Assembly: GCF_001908235.1 (NCBI RefSeq)
Contig: NZ_LGHK01000077.1
Location: 1-64,000, forward strand
Direction: 5' to 3'
DNA length: 64,000 nt
From: Bradyrhizobium sp. NAS96.2
GTDB taxonomy: Bacteria > Pseudomonadota > Alphaproteobacteria > Rhizobiales > Xanthobacteraceae
A model generated the notes under the pieces. The model ran no database searches. It was given only the letters and a program-made list of their open reading frames with translations, and had not been told where the DNA came from. Position 1 is the first letter of the stretch; every line of letters begins with the position of its first letter. This document shows, in pieces, positions 26,396 through 37,586 of the stretch. Position numbers and translations under genes: made by a program.

Positions 26396-27376
26396 CTATC
26401 CTCGCAACCGGCCTAGCCAGCGCTTCACGGCTTCGCCGGGGATTGTCATCGCAGCGACGCCGAACATGACCAGCACGAGTCCCAGCGCCAGATTCGACGG
26501 CACGGATTCGCCGAGCAGGATGACCGACAACGCGACGCCGATCGGAATCCGCAAATAACCCTGCGCATTTGTCGTGAGCGTGCCGAGCCGCGTCAGGCAC
26601 ATGTAGAACAGCATCAACCCGAACGCGCTGGAGAAGATGCCCATCACGACGGTGGCGACCAGCGCCTGCGGCGTCGGGTGCAGCGTCCAGGGATGGTCGA
26701 CGATCAGGGCGACCGGCAGCAGCACGGTGCCGCCGAACAGCAGCGAGCCGCCGGCGACCACCATCGGATCGTAGTCCGACAGCCGCAGCCCGAAGATCGT
26801 GGCGCAGGCGAACGAGACGGTGGCGAGCAGGATCGCGATCTCGGCGAAGATCTCCTTGCCGAAACCCGAGAGCGCGTCGAGGCCGATGATCGCGACCGTG
26901 CCGGCGAGACCGAGGATCGCGCCGACCAGCTTGGGCAGCGAGGCCGGCTCGTGCCGCGTGATCGCCCAGGTGATGAGGAAGGCGAAGATCGGCGTCGTCG
27001 AGGCCAGCACCACGGTGTTGGACGCGGGCACGTAGAGTTGCGCCCAGGTGATCACCAAAAACGGGATCGTCGAGTTGATGGTCTGCTGGAAGGCGAACAG
27101 CTTCCAGGCCTTGATGTCGGTCGAGATGCGGATGCCGCGGATCCGCAGCACCACGAGCAGGAAAGCGGCCGCCACCAGCGAGCGCGCCGAGATGAAGGTG
27201 ACCGGGGGGATCGAGCCGAGCCCGATCTTGGTCAGCGGGTAGGTCGAGCTCCAGCAGCAGGCCAGCGCCAGCAGCAGCGCGTAGTCGCGCCAGCTACGCG
27301 CACCGGGCGCGGTGGACAGGCTGGGCGTGATCGCGGGAGCCGTCACGCCACCCGTGTTTGCTGTGCTCTTCGGCAC
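26396..27376 (-). CDS. EamA-family (DMT) exporter
   Basis: 326 residues, ten predicted TM helices in two EamA repeats: CCWSSTYPLTKIGLGSIPPV opens the first, FACATIFGLRLSDYDPMVVAG the second; both halves end in a GE-type loop (SVILLGESVPSNLALG). Family members export metabolites such as amino acids. GTG 27376 is preceded by AAGGGAGCC; no ATG occurs before the first helix. Convergent with the TctC-like gene, with only 9 bp between stops. Confidence 0.88.
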   Translation of the reverse strand: MPKSTANTGGVTAPAITPSLSTAPGARSWRDYALLLALACCWSSTYPLTKIGLGSIPPVTFISARSLVAAAFLLVVLRIRGIRISTDIKAWKLFAFQQTINSTIPFLVITWAQLYVPASNTVVLASTTPIFAFLITWAITRHEPASLPKLVGAILGLAGTVAIIGLDALSGFGKEIFAEIAILLATVSFACATIFGLRLSDYDPMVVAGGSLLFGGTVLLPVALIVDHPWTLHPTPQALVATVVMGIFSSAFGLMLFYMCLTRLGTLTTNAQGYLRIPIGVALSVILLGESVPSNLALGLVLVMFGVAAMTIPGEAVKRWLGRLRG

Positions 27377-27504
27377 CTTGATTGGCTCCCTTCGCGCATT
27401 GTCGCGCGATGAGCCGAATTTAGCTTGGCCGCAGGGCGAAAGGCTAGGGCGGAAAAAGCGACGAACGCCGGCTCGGCGTCCGTCGCGCGGAATTTGCGTG
27501 AAAG

Positions 27505-27583
27505 GCTAAAGCGCGATCAGCATCGCGCTTTAGTTTCTGTTTGAACATGGTCCTGCCGGAAAAGCCGCTTCGCGCTTTTCCGG
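27505..27583. terminator. Two strong hairpins upstream of the phosphodiesterase stop
   Basis: Hairpin 1: CTAAAGCGCGAT (27505-27516) pairs perfectly with ATCGCGCTTTAG (27521-27532), 4-base loop, followed on the plus strand by TTTCTGTTTG. Hairpin 2: CCGGAAAAGC (27556-27565) with GCTTTTCCGG (27574-27583). Both lie just beyond the stop of the minus-strand phosphodiesterase gene and before the divergent EamA gene's promoter, and could end that transcript. Their GAAAAGC/AGCATGGTC-like surroundings link them to the rhizobial palindrome class. Confidence 0.65.
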
Positions 27584-27591
27584 AGCGTGCT

Positions 27592-29823
27592 CTAGCGCAG
27601 CACCTCGTTCAGTACCTCGCCGTCGACGTGATGCGGCGTCGTGCCGAGGATCCGCATGATGGTCGGCGCCACGTCGATGTTGCGCATGTGCCGCACCACG
27701 GTATCCCTGCGGATCTGCGGTCCCGCGGCGATGAACGTCGCGCTCATCACCGGAAGCTCGGGGTCATGACCGTGGGCGCCGTAGAAGTTCGGCATCGACA
27801 GCGCGGTCGTTGCCGAATTGAACGGCGCGTCGCCCTGGCGCGCGACGCCGGGGTTCTGGATGCCGTCGAAATTGTAGCCCGGCGCCATCAGCGCGAACAC
27901 GTCGCCGTAGTCCTGGCCGACGGTCTTGCTGGTGCACTGTCCGGTACCAGCGTCGCATTGCAGCGGCCGGGTCTCGACGACGGTGAAGATGCGCTGATCC
28001 CTGAGCGAGTAGTTGAAGCGCGCGTTGGGATCGACCGCGTTCTTCACCGCGTCGGTGATCTGCGCCACCAGGGCCCGGTAGGTCGCCAGATCGACGGTGC
28101 CGCCGAGCTCGCGGTTCTGCAGGTTGACGTAGATGTCTGCGGCAGGACCCGAGGTGCGGACGCCGACCTTGCTGGTGTCGATGCCCGCGTTGCGCAGGAT
28201 GTTGGTGAGGTTGACCGAGGTGTGGAACGGCGCGAAGCCGTGATCCGACACCACGACGACGTTGCTGTCATGGCCGGCCGCATCGGCGATCTGCTTCACC
28301 GCCTTGTCGGCGGTCTGGTAGGCGAAGCGGATGTAGGAGGCGTAGCGCTTGACCTTGGCGGGATCCTGTTTGGCGCCGATCGAATTCGGGTCGGCGGGGT
28401 TGGTGCCCTGGCGCGGATCGGTGAGCAGGAACTGGTGCTCGGAGCCGTCGGGCTGCTCGATATAGACCATCACGAGGTCGGCATCCGGATGGGTCTTGAT
28501 CGCGCGCTCGCCGATGTTGGCCTGGTAGCGCACGAAGGTCTTCACCATGTCCTCGTACATCGTCTCGATCTCGACGTCGGGGAAGTTGGTGAAGCCTGGA
28601 CTCAGGCGCTCCGGAATGCGGAAGTCGGCCTGCGGACGCCAGAAGCCGATGTTGTTGTTGATGTCGTCGACATCGGCGAGCACAGGCGTGTTGCGCGGGA
28701 TGTAGTTGGCGCCGTAGCGGGCGAAGCGCACTACCGAGAGGTCCGGTGACAGCGCCGAGACGAAGTAGGCGGCGCCGACCTTCGCGCCGCTGCCCTCGAA
28801 GAAGAACGGCGCGTTCTCGCCGCCGAACTTGACATAGGCCGGCCCGGTCGACGGCGCGTGGAACGGTCCTGCGGTGATGCCGCGGTTCTCGTCGAAGAAC
28901 ACCAGCGTGTCGTAGTTCACCTTACGATCATTTGTCGTGTCGATCGCGGCAACGCGGATCGAATATTTGACGTCGAGTGTCGATGCGCCGGTGCAGGTAG
29001 CGGTCGCCGCCGCGGAGCACGAGAACGTCTCGATCGGTGCAGAAGTCACCAGCACCGGGCTGAACGAGAAATGGCCCGCAGCCTGCAGCGCCGCGACGAT
29101 GCCGGGATCAGCCGCGAAGTCGCTGCGCGACAGCGTAAAGCCCTGGGCGCCGATGCCGCCGAACGCGCCGAACGGCACCGTGAAGTCGGTGACGCGGGTC
29201 GGCTGCGCCGGCTGCACCACGGTCTTGTTGATCGAGATGTCGGCGCCGTCGCCGCCGGGCCAGGTCGCGGTGACGACCTTCTTGCCCTGCTGGCGCAGCT
29301 GCACCCACAGCGGCTGTGCCGTCGGGTTTGCCGACGGCCCGAGCGGGCTTTCGGTATAGCCGCCGATCGGCGCCGCAAAGCCGCTGATACTGCTGGAGAT
29401 CGGCCCGACGATCGGCTGGAACGTGTTCGAGGGGATGTCGTTATGAACCGCCGTGGAGCCTGTCGCGATCGCGATGTGTGACACCGCGGTGAGCGACGGT
29501 GACGCCGTCACGTTCTGCAACGCGACTGCGCCACGACGGCTGAGCCGGGCGAGGCCGCCGTCGCGCGGCAGCACGCCTTCCTCGATGAATTTCTGGATGA
29601 AATCGGGTTTTGCGCCGTCGAGCGAGATCATCACCACGCGCGGCTTGCGGCCATGATGACCGCCGTCATGGTCTTGGTCCTGATCCTGATCGTGACCGCG
29701 GGAATCGCTGCCGCGATCGCCATTATCGCCGTCCTGTCCGGCGCGCGCCGGAGTTGCGATCCATGCGAGCGATGCGACAAGCAACATCGCCGTCGTAACG
29801 GAAACGAACGTCTTCAATTTCAT
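27592..29823 (-). CDS. Exported type I phosphodiesterase / nucleotide pyrophosphatase-family protein
   Basis: 743 residues. Signal peptide MKLKTFVSVTTAMLLVASLA ending ARA-GQ, then a charged Asp/His/Gly-rich linker (SDSRGHDQDQDQDHDGGHHG), then an alkaline-phosphatase-superfamily domain: VVMISLDGAKPDF (first metal site; the nucleophile Thr/Ser in NVTASPSLTAVSHIAIATGS), VVVVSDHGFAPFH (second metal site) and a late HGHDPELP. Long insertions in the middle set it apart from small NPP enzymes. It acts in the periplasm or outside on phosphodiesters; substrate unknown. ATG 29823 gives the signal peptide; longer versions do not. Confidence 0.85.
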   Translation of the reverse strand: MKLKTFVSVTTAMLLVASLAWIATPARAGQDGDNGDRGSDSRGHDQDQDQDHDGGHHGRKPRVVMISLDGAKPDFIQKFIEEGVLPRDGGLARLSRRGAVALQNVTASPSLTAVSHIAIATGSTAVHNDIPSNTFQPIVGPISSSISGFAAPIGGYTESPLGPSANPTAQPLWVQLRQQGKKVVTATWPGGDGADISINKTVVQPAQPTRVTDFTVPFGAFGGIGAQGFTLSRSDFAADPGIVAALQAAGHFSFSPVLVTSAPIETFSCSAAATATCTGASTLDVKYSIRVAAIDTTNDRKVNYDTLVFFDENRGITAGPFHAPSTGPAYVKFGGENAPFFFEGSGAKVGAAYFVSALSPDLSVVRFARYGANYIPRNTPVLADVDDINNNIGFWRPQADFRIPERLSPGFTNFPDVEIETMYEDMVKTFVRYQANIGERAIKTHPDADLVMVYIEQPDGSEHQFLLTDPRQGTNPADPNSIGAKQDPAKVKRYASYIRFAYQTADKAVKQIADAAGHDSNVVVVSDHGFAPFHTSVNLTNILRNAGIDTSKVGVRTSGPAADIYVNLQNRELGGTVDLATYRALVAQITDAVKNAVDPNARFNYSLRDQRIFTVVETRPLQCDAGTGQCTSKTVGQDYGDVFALMAPGYNFDGIQNPGVARQGDAPFNSATTALSMPNFYGAHGHDPELPVMSATFIAAGPQIRRDTVVRHMRNIDVAPTIMRILGTTPHHVDGEVLNEVLR

Positions 29824-30069
29824 GAGAATGCCCCAACCTCGCTGCGCGAATGCACAAACGGAAATCGTTCGGCAATCTACGGAAGCTTGGCTGACAGGCA
29901 TGTGACGCGTGCGCGACGACGCAACGACAGCACGTCGTCGCGTCACGACTGGAGTGTGCGTTGCTTCACACGAAGAACGCGCGTGGACTCAATGAACTAG
30001 AACTTCTGTGTTCGATTCAATCCGTGCCGATGTAACGGCTGGATGACGGCGTGTGTCCACGGCCGTGGT

Positions 30070-30468
30070 TCAGCCATTGCCTGTGGCAAGCTCAAAGCCT
30101 TCATCCAGCCAGCCGGTGATGCCGCCGGCCATGATCTTCACAGGTCGACCAAGTTCTGCGAGACGCAGCGCACCACGGGCGGCGCCGTTGCAATGCGGCC
30201 CCGCGCAATAGGTGACGAACAATGTACCCTCGGGCCAGGCGTCAGTTTTCGAGCGGATGATCTTGCCATGCGGCAGGTTGATGGCGCCCGGAACATGACC
30301 CTGGGCGAACAACGCTGGGCTGCGCACGTCCAGGACGACGAAGTCGGCGCCCCTGGACAGCGCGTCATGCACATCCCAGCAATCAGTCTCAAAGGTGAAT
30401 TCGGCAGCAAAATGCTCACGGGCGATGGCGCTCGGAGCGGCCGGAATCTCGGTGACTGCGGATTTCAT
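30070..30468 (-). CDS. Single-domain rhodanese-like protein
   Basis: 132 residues. The rhodanese fold is shown by FVVLDVRSPALFAQGHVPGAINLPHGKI and the active loop YCAGPHCNGAARGA, whose first cysteine is the sulfur carrier; a second cysteine lies in the same loop. Two consecutive ATG codons (30471 and 30468) exist; GGAG sits 6 bases from the second. Divergent from an FtrA/GlxA-type regulator, a pairing often seen for such rhodaneses, so it is probably its target. Confidence 0.85.
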   Translation of the reverse strand: MKSAVTEIPAAPSAIAREHFAAEFTFETDCWDVHDALSRGADFVVLDVRSPALFAQGHVPGAINLPHGKIIRSKTDAWPEGTLFVTYCAGPHCNGAARGALRLAELGRPVKIMAGGITGWLDEGFELATGNG

Positions 30469-30557
30469 CATGGGCTCCAGTTTCTGGTGTCGCCGCCGAT
30501 ATGGATGCCGCGCGACCCCTGTTGCAATTGGCGCAGATGACAAGATACGTAAACATC

Positions 30558-31562
30558 ATGCCAATCTCGTCGAAGCGCCCGATCCGCTTTCAAACCACCG
30601 GCCCGCTGGTCGTAGCGCTGCTCTATGACGGGCTCTGCACCTTCGAGTTCGGCATCGTGGCCGAGGTGTTCGGGCTTTACCGTCCTGAGATGGGGCCAGG
30701 TTGGTACCGTTTCGCGAGCTGCGCGATCGAGAAGGGGCCGCTACGCGCCCATGGCGGTTTCGCGCTTCAGCCCGACCGTGGGCCGGAACTGCTCGCCAAG
30801 GCGGATATCATTGTCGTGCCGGGCTGGAAGGGGGCGGACGTTCCCGTGCCGGAGAGGCTTTGCAAACAGCTTCGCGCCGCTCATGTCCGTGGAGCACGGC
30901 TTGTGTCGATCTGCTCGGGGGCGTTCGTGCTGGGCGCGACGAGGTTACTCGATGGTGGCATCGCGACCACACATTGGCGCTACGCCGCGGCGCTGCAGGC
31001 CCGCTTCCCGAACGTACGGATCGATGCGAGCTCGCTTTATCGCAGTCATAATCGGGTCTTCACGTCGGCGGGCAGCGCGGCCGGGATCGACCTGCTGATC
31101 GACATCGTGCGGCAGGACTTCGGCCCCCGGGCGGCGAATTCTGTTGCACGGCGCCTGGTTGTGTCCGCCCATCGCACGGGCGGGCAAGCGCAATTCCTGG
31201 AACGCCCCGTTCCCGTTCAGCCGGGCCGGGAGATCGCGCCACTACTGGATCGGATGCGCAACAATCTGAAGCGGACCTGGACCACAGGCGCCATGGCGCG
31301 CGAGTGCAAGATGAGCTTGCGTACCTTCCTGCGCCGCTTCCACGAGGCAACAGGCCGCAGTCCTGGCGACTGGCTGGTCGAAGAGCGGATCGAAGCTGCC
31401 AAAGTCCTCTTGTGCGAGCAGCCCCTTAGCATCGAGACGATTTCCGCCGCGGTCGGCTTTGGTTCGGCCCACGCGCTTCGCCATCATTTCCGCAGCAAAG
31501 CCGGCCTCACGCCGACGGAATACAGATCACGCTTCATACCTGTTAGCGTCTTGGCGAAATGA
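30558..31562 (+). CDS. GlxA/FtrA-type AraC-family regulator
   Basis: About 334 residues. The N-terminal half is a DJ-1/PfpI-like domain (VVALLYDGLCTFEFGIVAEV, IVVPGWKGAD, LVSICSGAFVLGATRLLDGG with the elbow cysteine); the C-terminal ~100 residues carry the double AraC helix-turn-helix (MARECKMSLRTFLRRFHEATG, SAAVGFGSAHALRHHFRSKAG). The start could be ATG 30537 or 30558; neither has a strong ribosome-binding site. It likely controls the divergent rhodanese gene through the ~90-bp gap between them. Confidence 0.9.
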   Translation: MPISSKRPIRFQTTGPLVVALLYDGLCTFEFGIVAEVFGLYRPEMGPGWYRFASCAIEKGPLRAHGGFALQPDRGPELLAKADIIVVPGWKGADVPVPERLCKQLRAAHVRGARLVSICSGAFVLGATRLLDGGIATTHWRYAAALQARFPNVRIDASSLYRSHNRVFTSAGSAAGIDLLIDIVRQDFGPRAANSVARRLVVSAHRTGGQAQFLERPVPVQPGREIAPLLDRMRNNLKRTWTTGAMARECKMSLRTFLRRFHEATGRSPGDWLVEERIEAAKVLLCEQPLSIETISAAVGFGSAHALRHHFRSKAGLTPTEYRSRFIPVSVLAK

Positions 31563-31583
31563 CGCCCCCAAACAGCCCGAACG

Positions 31584-32147
31584 CTATGCGTCCGCAGCCG
31601 GAGCCTTGCGCTTCACGCGCTTGATGGTGCCGGAGAAGGTGAACAACGGCCGCTCGGCCGAGGTCAGCATGCCGCGCACGAAGATCAGCGAGCCGCCGGC
31701 GCGGGTGACCTCGCCGGTGCATTCGATCAAATCGCCCTCGCGGGCCGCGTCGAGGAATTCCGAGGCGAACGAGACCGTGACGCCGGGGCCCTGGAGCACC
31801 GAGGCGGCGAGCGCGAACAGGCAGTAATCCGCAAAGGTCATGAAGCAGCCGCCATGGACGTTGCCGGAGCCATTGAGGTGCTTCTTAGCGACCCGGAACG
31901 CGCAGGAGATGCGGCCGTTCTCGTCCATGCGGTGGTAAAACGGGCCGGTATGGGTCTCGAAATTGTCTCGCGTCCAGGTTCGCCAGCCGGCGAATTCGCC
32001 CTCGGTTTCGACATGCAGGTCGGGGCGGCGGTTGAATGCGGTGTTGAGTGCGGTCGGGGCGAGTTCGTTCACGAAATCTGGGCCTTCAATTATCGGGTTC
32101 GGGTCCTTAAATCCGATCCATCCCCATTGTGCAAATCCCGGGAGCAT
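31584..32147 (-). CDS. PaaI-family hotdog thioesterase
   Basis: 187 residues from ATG 32147 (a TTG at 32174 would add nine). The hotdog domain has the catalytic-helix motif NGSGNVHGGCFMTFADYC and the strands VTVSFASEFLDAAREGDLIE and AGGSLIFVRGML. These enzymes hydrolyse acyl-CoA thioesters in the cytosol. The N-terminal ~60 residues (FAQWGWIGFKDPNPIIEGPD) are an extension seen in some family members. Divergent from purL; the 99 bp between them must hold both promoters. Confidence 0.85.
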   Translation of the reverse strand: MLPGFAQWGWIGFKDPNPIIEGPDFVNELAPTALNTAFNRRPDLHVETEGEFAGWRTWTRDNFETHTGPFYHRMDENGRISCAFRVAKKHLNGSGNVHGGCFMTFADYCLFALAASVLQGPGVTVSFASEFLDAAREGDLIECTGEVTRAGGSLIFVRGMLTSAERPLFTFSGTIKRVKRKAPAADA

Positions 32148-32246
32148 ATCCCGGGCCGCGTCCAACCGCCGCAAAGCTCTGGACAGGCCGGAAATGGGCC
32201 GTAAAAGGCCTTTTCGCCCCCGTTCGATCTACCTATTAAGGGTCCC

Positions 32247-34473
<2,227 letters not shown>

Positions 34474-34478
<5 letters not shown>

Positions 34479-34493
34479 TCCGATCGGATCAGG
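34474..34493. repeat. 20-bp perfect palindrome over the purL stop codon
   Basis: CCTGATCCGATCGGATCAGG is self-complementary and contains the purL TGA. The GATCCGAT/ATCGGATC core also occurs at 44110-44145. Confidence 0.8.
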
Positions 34494-34522
34494 CTCTACC
34501 GCGTGTAGCAAAAATCTCAATG

Positions 34523-34555
34523 GCGCGATGATCCCATCATCGCGCTATTTTCTTA
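34523..34555 (+). terminator. Intrinsic terminator after purL
   Basis: GCGCGATGAT (34523-34532) pairs perfectly with ATCATCGCGC (34536-34545) around a CCC loop, followed by TATTTTCTTA. Strong stem plus T-rich tail, 45 bp after the purL stop: good evidence of Rho-independent termination. Confidence 0.8.
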
Positions 34556-34585
34556 TGTTCGACCGCGATCCCTGAGGATCGTGCG

Positions 34586-34846
34586 CTAGGTTGCGCCGCG
34601 GACCGCGCGCCAGGCAAAGATGATGATGCAGGCGCCGATGAAGCCGGCGACGAGATAGCCGATCCAGCCTCCGCCGAGCGACACGCCGATCAGACCCAAC
34701 AGCCAGTTCGCCAGCGCGGCGCCGACGATGCCGAGGATGATGTTCATGAAGATGCCGGTTCCGGACTTCATGATCATCTCGGCGAGCCAGCCGGCCAATC
34801 CGCCGACGATGATTGCCGCGATCCATCCAACTTGAGGGTCGTTCAT
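34586..34846 (-). CDS. GlsB/YeaQ/YmgE-family small membrane protein
   Basis: 86 residues with three hydrophobic segments: WIAAIIVGGLAGWLAEMIMK, IFMNIILGIVGAALANWLLG and GYLVAGFIGACIIIFAW. This is the transglycosylase-associated / GlsB stress-response family of inner-membrane proteins, function poorly known. Glycine-spaced helices are typical. ATG 34846 begins MNDPQVGW; an upstream in-frame start would add non-conserved residues. Convergent with purL. Confidence 0.9.
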   Translation of the reverse strand: MNDPQVGWIAAIIVGGLAGWLAEMIMKSGTGIFMNIILGIVGAALANWLLGLIGVSLGGGWIGYLVAGFIGACIIIFAWRAVRGAT

Positions 34847-35112
34847 TCTGGGACTCCCTAGGTCAAGCAGTCCGGCCAGCATACCTGAGAATCACCCGGC
34901 GGCATGTGACCAATGGCAGGGTGTGCGCAACTTGCCGGTCGCGATTTGCCGTCAAGCCTGCCGCTTCGCGCCGTTTCTCCATGCCGACGCTGCGGCGAGC
35001 CGTTTCGTCATCGGCGGCAACGTGGTGATCGGTACGCTGTTCGTGCTGCCGACCTCTACATCATTATCGCCCGCGACCCCCGCGCTGCAAAGCGCGGCGG
35101 CGAGGAGCGTGA

Positions 35113-36297
35113 TCAAAGCACGTATTTCGAGCCGGGGATCTTGCGCAGCACGGCGGTGGCGGCCCAGCTCAGCGCCACGGTGCCGAAGAACGCGATCGCG
35201 GCCTTGGCGATCGCCGGCAATTCCATGTCGAACAGCCAGTATTGCAGCCACAGCACGATCGGATAGTGCACCAGGAACATGCCGTAGGCGTCGCCCTGCA
35301 TGCGGTCGAGCAGCGTCGGTCCGGCCGCCTTCGATTGCAGGAAGTAGGCCAGGATCGCGAACAGGATCGAGGCGCTGAACAGCACGTAGAAGCTGCCGTA
35401 GATCGCGAGGTACCAGCCCGGCAGCGGGTCGGGGTTACCGATGATCTGCCGCTTGATGTAGATCATCACCCACATCAAGCAGTAGGGGATCAATGTGATG
35501 CCGGTCCAGAACCAGCGCCGCTCGGTCAGCCGTCCGTTCGCGCTGAGCAGGCCGTTCTCGAAGTTCGCCGAGCCGATCCCCGCACCGATGAAGAAGTAGC
35601 ACGCATACAGCAGCACCCGGCTCGCCTGCACCGAGAACGGTCCGAGCTCGAACCAGTAGTTCTGGCCGTAATGGACCAGCATCGGCACATAGAAGACGGC
35701 ACTGACGACGACGAGGAACAGCCAGAACTTCGAGGGGCGTTCAAATCCCTTGACCGACAGGCGGTTGATCGGTTCGAGCAGGCGCGACGACACCCGGTAC
35801 AGCACGCTTGCCGTCAGGTCTAAGGCCATCAGGACCCAGACGAACCAGATCGGGCCGCTCGGCCAGGGCCCGTAGATCATGGTCCTCCACCAGAATTCGG
35901 AGAAGGTCAGGTCGGGCGTCGCACGCAGCGCGATCGCGTAATAGGCGATCGGAATCACGGTGAACGCGCAGATCACGAAGGGCAGGCCGAGCCGCAACAG
36001 CCGGTCGCGCAGGAAAATCAGCCACGGCTTGTTGCCGAGCCCGGGCCACACGAACAGCCCCGACAGGAAGAAGAACATCGCCATGAAGAAGCTGTCGGTG
36101 GCGAGCACCATGCAGTCGAAGCCGATCCAGGACGTCGGGTCGGTGTGCCCGAAATAGGTGTAGGGGATCACCGCGTGGTGCAGCAGCACGACCAGCGTCA
36201 GGAAGGTGCGCGCACGATCGAGGGCGACGTTGCGCTTGTGGAGCTTCGGTGCTGCCTGGACGTCGACGGCCGGAGCCGCGTGAGCAATCGATTTCAT
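35113..36297 (-). CDS. Acyltransferase-3 family membrane protein (OpgC-like)
   Basis: 394 residues and about ten TM helices. The acyltransferase 3 signature begins [25 protein letters not shown], with the conserved His; later segments [18 protein letters not shown] and [15 protein letters not shown] fit the same fold. Such proteins transfer acyl or succinyl groups to sugars, glucans or peptidoglycan from the cytoplasmic side. ATG 36297 chosen (GGGGGCACC upstream); an ATG at 36393 would add an unusual tail. Divergent from DUF1328. Confidence 0.88.
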   Translation of the reverse strand: MKSIAHAAPAVDVQAAPKLHKRNVALDRARTFLTLVVLLHHAVIPYTYFGHTDPTSWIGFDCMVLATDSFFMAMFFFLSGLFVWPGLGNKPWLIFLRDRLLRLGLPFVICAFTVIPIAYYAIALRATPDLTFSEFWWRTMIYGPWPSGPIWFVWVLMALDLTASVLYRVSSRLLEPINRLSVKGFERPSKFWLFLVVVSAVFYVPMLVHYGQNYWFELGPFSVQASRVLLYACYFFIGAGIGSANFENGLLSANGRLTERRWFWTGITLIPYCLMWVMIYIKRQIIGNPDPLPGWYLAIYGSFYVLFSASILFAILAYFLQSKAAGPTLLDRMQGDAYGMFLVHYPIVLWLQYWLFDMELPAIAKAAIAFFGTVALSWAATAVLRKIPGSKYVL

Positions 36298-36492
36298 GGT
36301 GCCCCCAGCCGGGTCTGCACCCGGATGTTGCAATTGGGAACCCGATTCAGCAAGTACGAATTGTCTCGATTCCGTGGTGTCGAGGTCGGTCATCTCAGCG
36401 CGTCTGTTTCGATTTGGAACTGGAATATTGAGAGGGCGTTGTCGGGAAGGCTGGCGGGCGCGCCGGGCGCACGCGGCTTTGAGGAGCAAGCA

Positions 36493-36666
36493 ATGACACT
36501 GCTGAAATGGGCGTTGATCTTCCTTGTTGTCTCGATCATCGCGGGCTTGCTCGGCTTCACCGGCATCTCAGCCGCCTCCGCCGATATCGCACGCTTCCTG
36601 TTCTACGTGTTCGTCGTGATCTTCCTGGTGCTCCTGATCCTCGGGCTCACGATATTCAGGGTCTAG
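36493..36666 (+). CDS. DUF1328 small membrane protein
   Basis: 57 residues, two hydrophobic stretches: [20 protein letters not shown] and [20 protein letters not shown], separated by [10 protein letters not shown]. This is the widespread UPF0391/DUF1328 (YtjA-like) family of unknown function. GAGGAG lies just before ATG 36493. A terminator hairpin follows at 36696. Confidence 0.9.
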   Translation: MTLLKWALIFLVVSIIAGLLGFTGISAASADIARFLFYVFVVIFLVLLILGLTIFRV

Positions 36667-36695
36667 CGGCGATCCGGCCGCACACTCCCGTCGTT

Positions 36696-36720
36696 ATGCC
36701 CGGGCCTCGCCCGGGCATTT
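36696..36720 (+). terminator. Terminator after DUF1328
   Basis: ATGCCCGGGC (36696-36705) pairs perfectly with GCCCGGGCAT (36709-36718) around CTC, then TTTGCGTT. Also usable by the convergent DUF427 gene. Confidence 0.7.
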
Positions 36721-36783
36721 GCGTTCTCAGGCTGGGGGCGCACCCCGGAGCGCCGAGCACGGCGTTGCGGCGGGCAAGACGGC

Positions 36784-37143
36784 CTAGGCGACTTCCTCGA
36801 TCTTCACCTTGTCGGGATAGAACGCGAGGTGGCCGGCGATCTCGGTCATGGCCGGGAAAGGCTCCTCATAGGTCCAGATCGCATTGTCCAGCGTCTTGCC
36901 GTTGGCCTTGATGCTGAAATAGCTCGCATCTCCCTTGTAGGGGCAATGCGTGGTCCGCTCGGTGCGGGTCAGAAGCTCCATGTTGGCGTCCTGCCGGGGG
37001 ACGTATTGCACCGCCGGATAGCTCGCTTCCTTCAGGGTCAGCGCATGGGTCGTCTCGGCGATGACGACGCCGTCGGCGGTGACGCGGACGCGCTTGGCGT
37101 TGGGCGTGATCGTGATCGGATGGTCGGGGCCGGGGAGCTTCAT
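36784..37143 (-). CDS. DUF427 family protein
   Basis: 119 residues. Motifs of the DUF427 fold: ITITPNAKRVRVTADGVVIAE, YPAVQYVPRQDANMELL, RTTHCPYKGDASYFSI and IWTYEEPFPAMTEIAGHLAFYPDKV. A conserved cysteine sits in THCPYKG. Small beta-barrel-like soluble protein; function unknown. ATG 37143 has AAGAGGCG before it. Divergent from bolA. Confidence 0.9.
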   Translation of the reverse strand: MKLPGPDHPITITPNAKRVRVTADGVVIAETTHALTLKEASYPAVQYVPRQDANMELLTRTERTTHCPYKGDASYFSIKANGKTLDNAIWTYEEPFPAMTEIAGHLAFYPDKVKIEEVA

Positions 37144-37320
37144 GATTCTGCGCCTCTTCTGGTCATTTCGGCGTGATGGCTTGTGACCGATTGATGCAGG
37201 TTTAAATCGCTGGGAATGGGAATATAGTGTGCGGCGGGATGACCTAGAAGACCTCAAGGACTAGGTTTTATCCCGGCCGAATCGGCCCTGATTCGAACGA
37301 CCTGACGGAGGTGGACTGGG

Positions 37321-37557
37321 ATGCCGATGGACGCCCGTGATATCGAATCGATGATCAAGGCAGCTATCCCGGACGCCGAGGTGACGATCCGCGACCTGGC
37401 AGGCGACGGCGACCACTACGCGGCCACTGTCGTTTCCGAGTCATTCCGCGGCAAGTCCCGCGTCCAGCAGCACCAGATCGTCTACCAGTCGCTGAAAGGC
37501 CAGATGGGCGGGGTGCTGCATGCACTCGCCCTGCAGACCGGGGTGCCGGAAGGCTAG
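37321..37557 (+). CDS. bolA: BolA-family protein
   Basis: 78 residues, the single-domain BolA length. MDARDIESMIKAAIPDAEVTI is followed by GDHYAATVVSESFRGKSRVQ and the DNA/iron-site segment HQIVYQSLKGQMGGVLHALAL with the invariant His. BolA partners monothiol glutaredoxin (Grx4) to hold a [2Fe-2S] cluster that senses iron status. GGAGG lies 9 bases before ATG 37321. Its usual neighbour grxD is 4.2 kb away here, on the same strand. Confidence 0.93.
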   Translation: MPMDARDIESMIKAAIPDAEVTIRDLAGDGDHYAATVVSESFRGKSRVQQHQIVYQSLKGQMGGVLHALALQTGVPEG

Positions 37558-37586
37558 GCCCCGGCCAGCGGCGGAGCCCTCGAGCG

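Noticed and set aside
34952-35251. Possible small exported protein ([18 protein letters not shown]) near the acyltransferase stop
   Set aside because: No suitable start codon or ribosome-binding site, and it overlaps the end of the acyltransferase gene; noted only as an open stretch.
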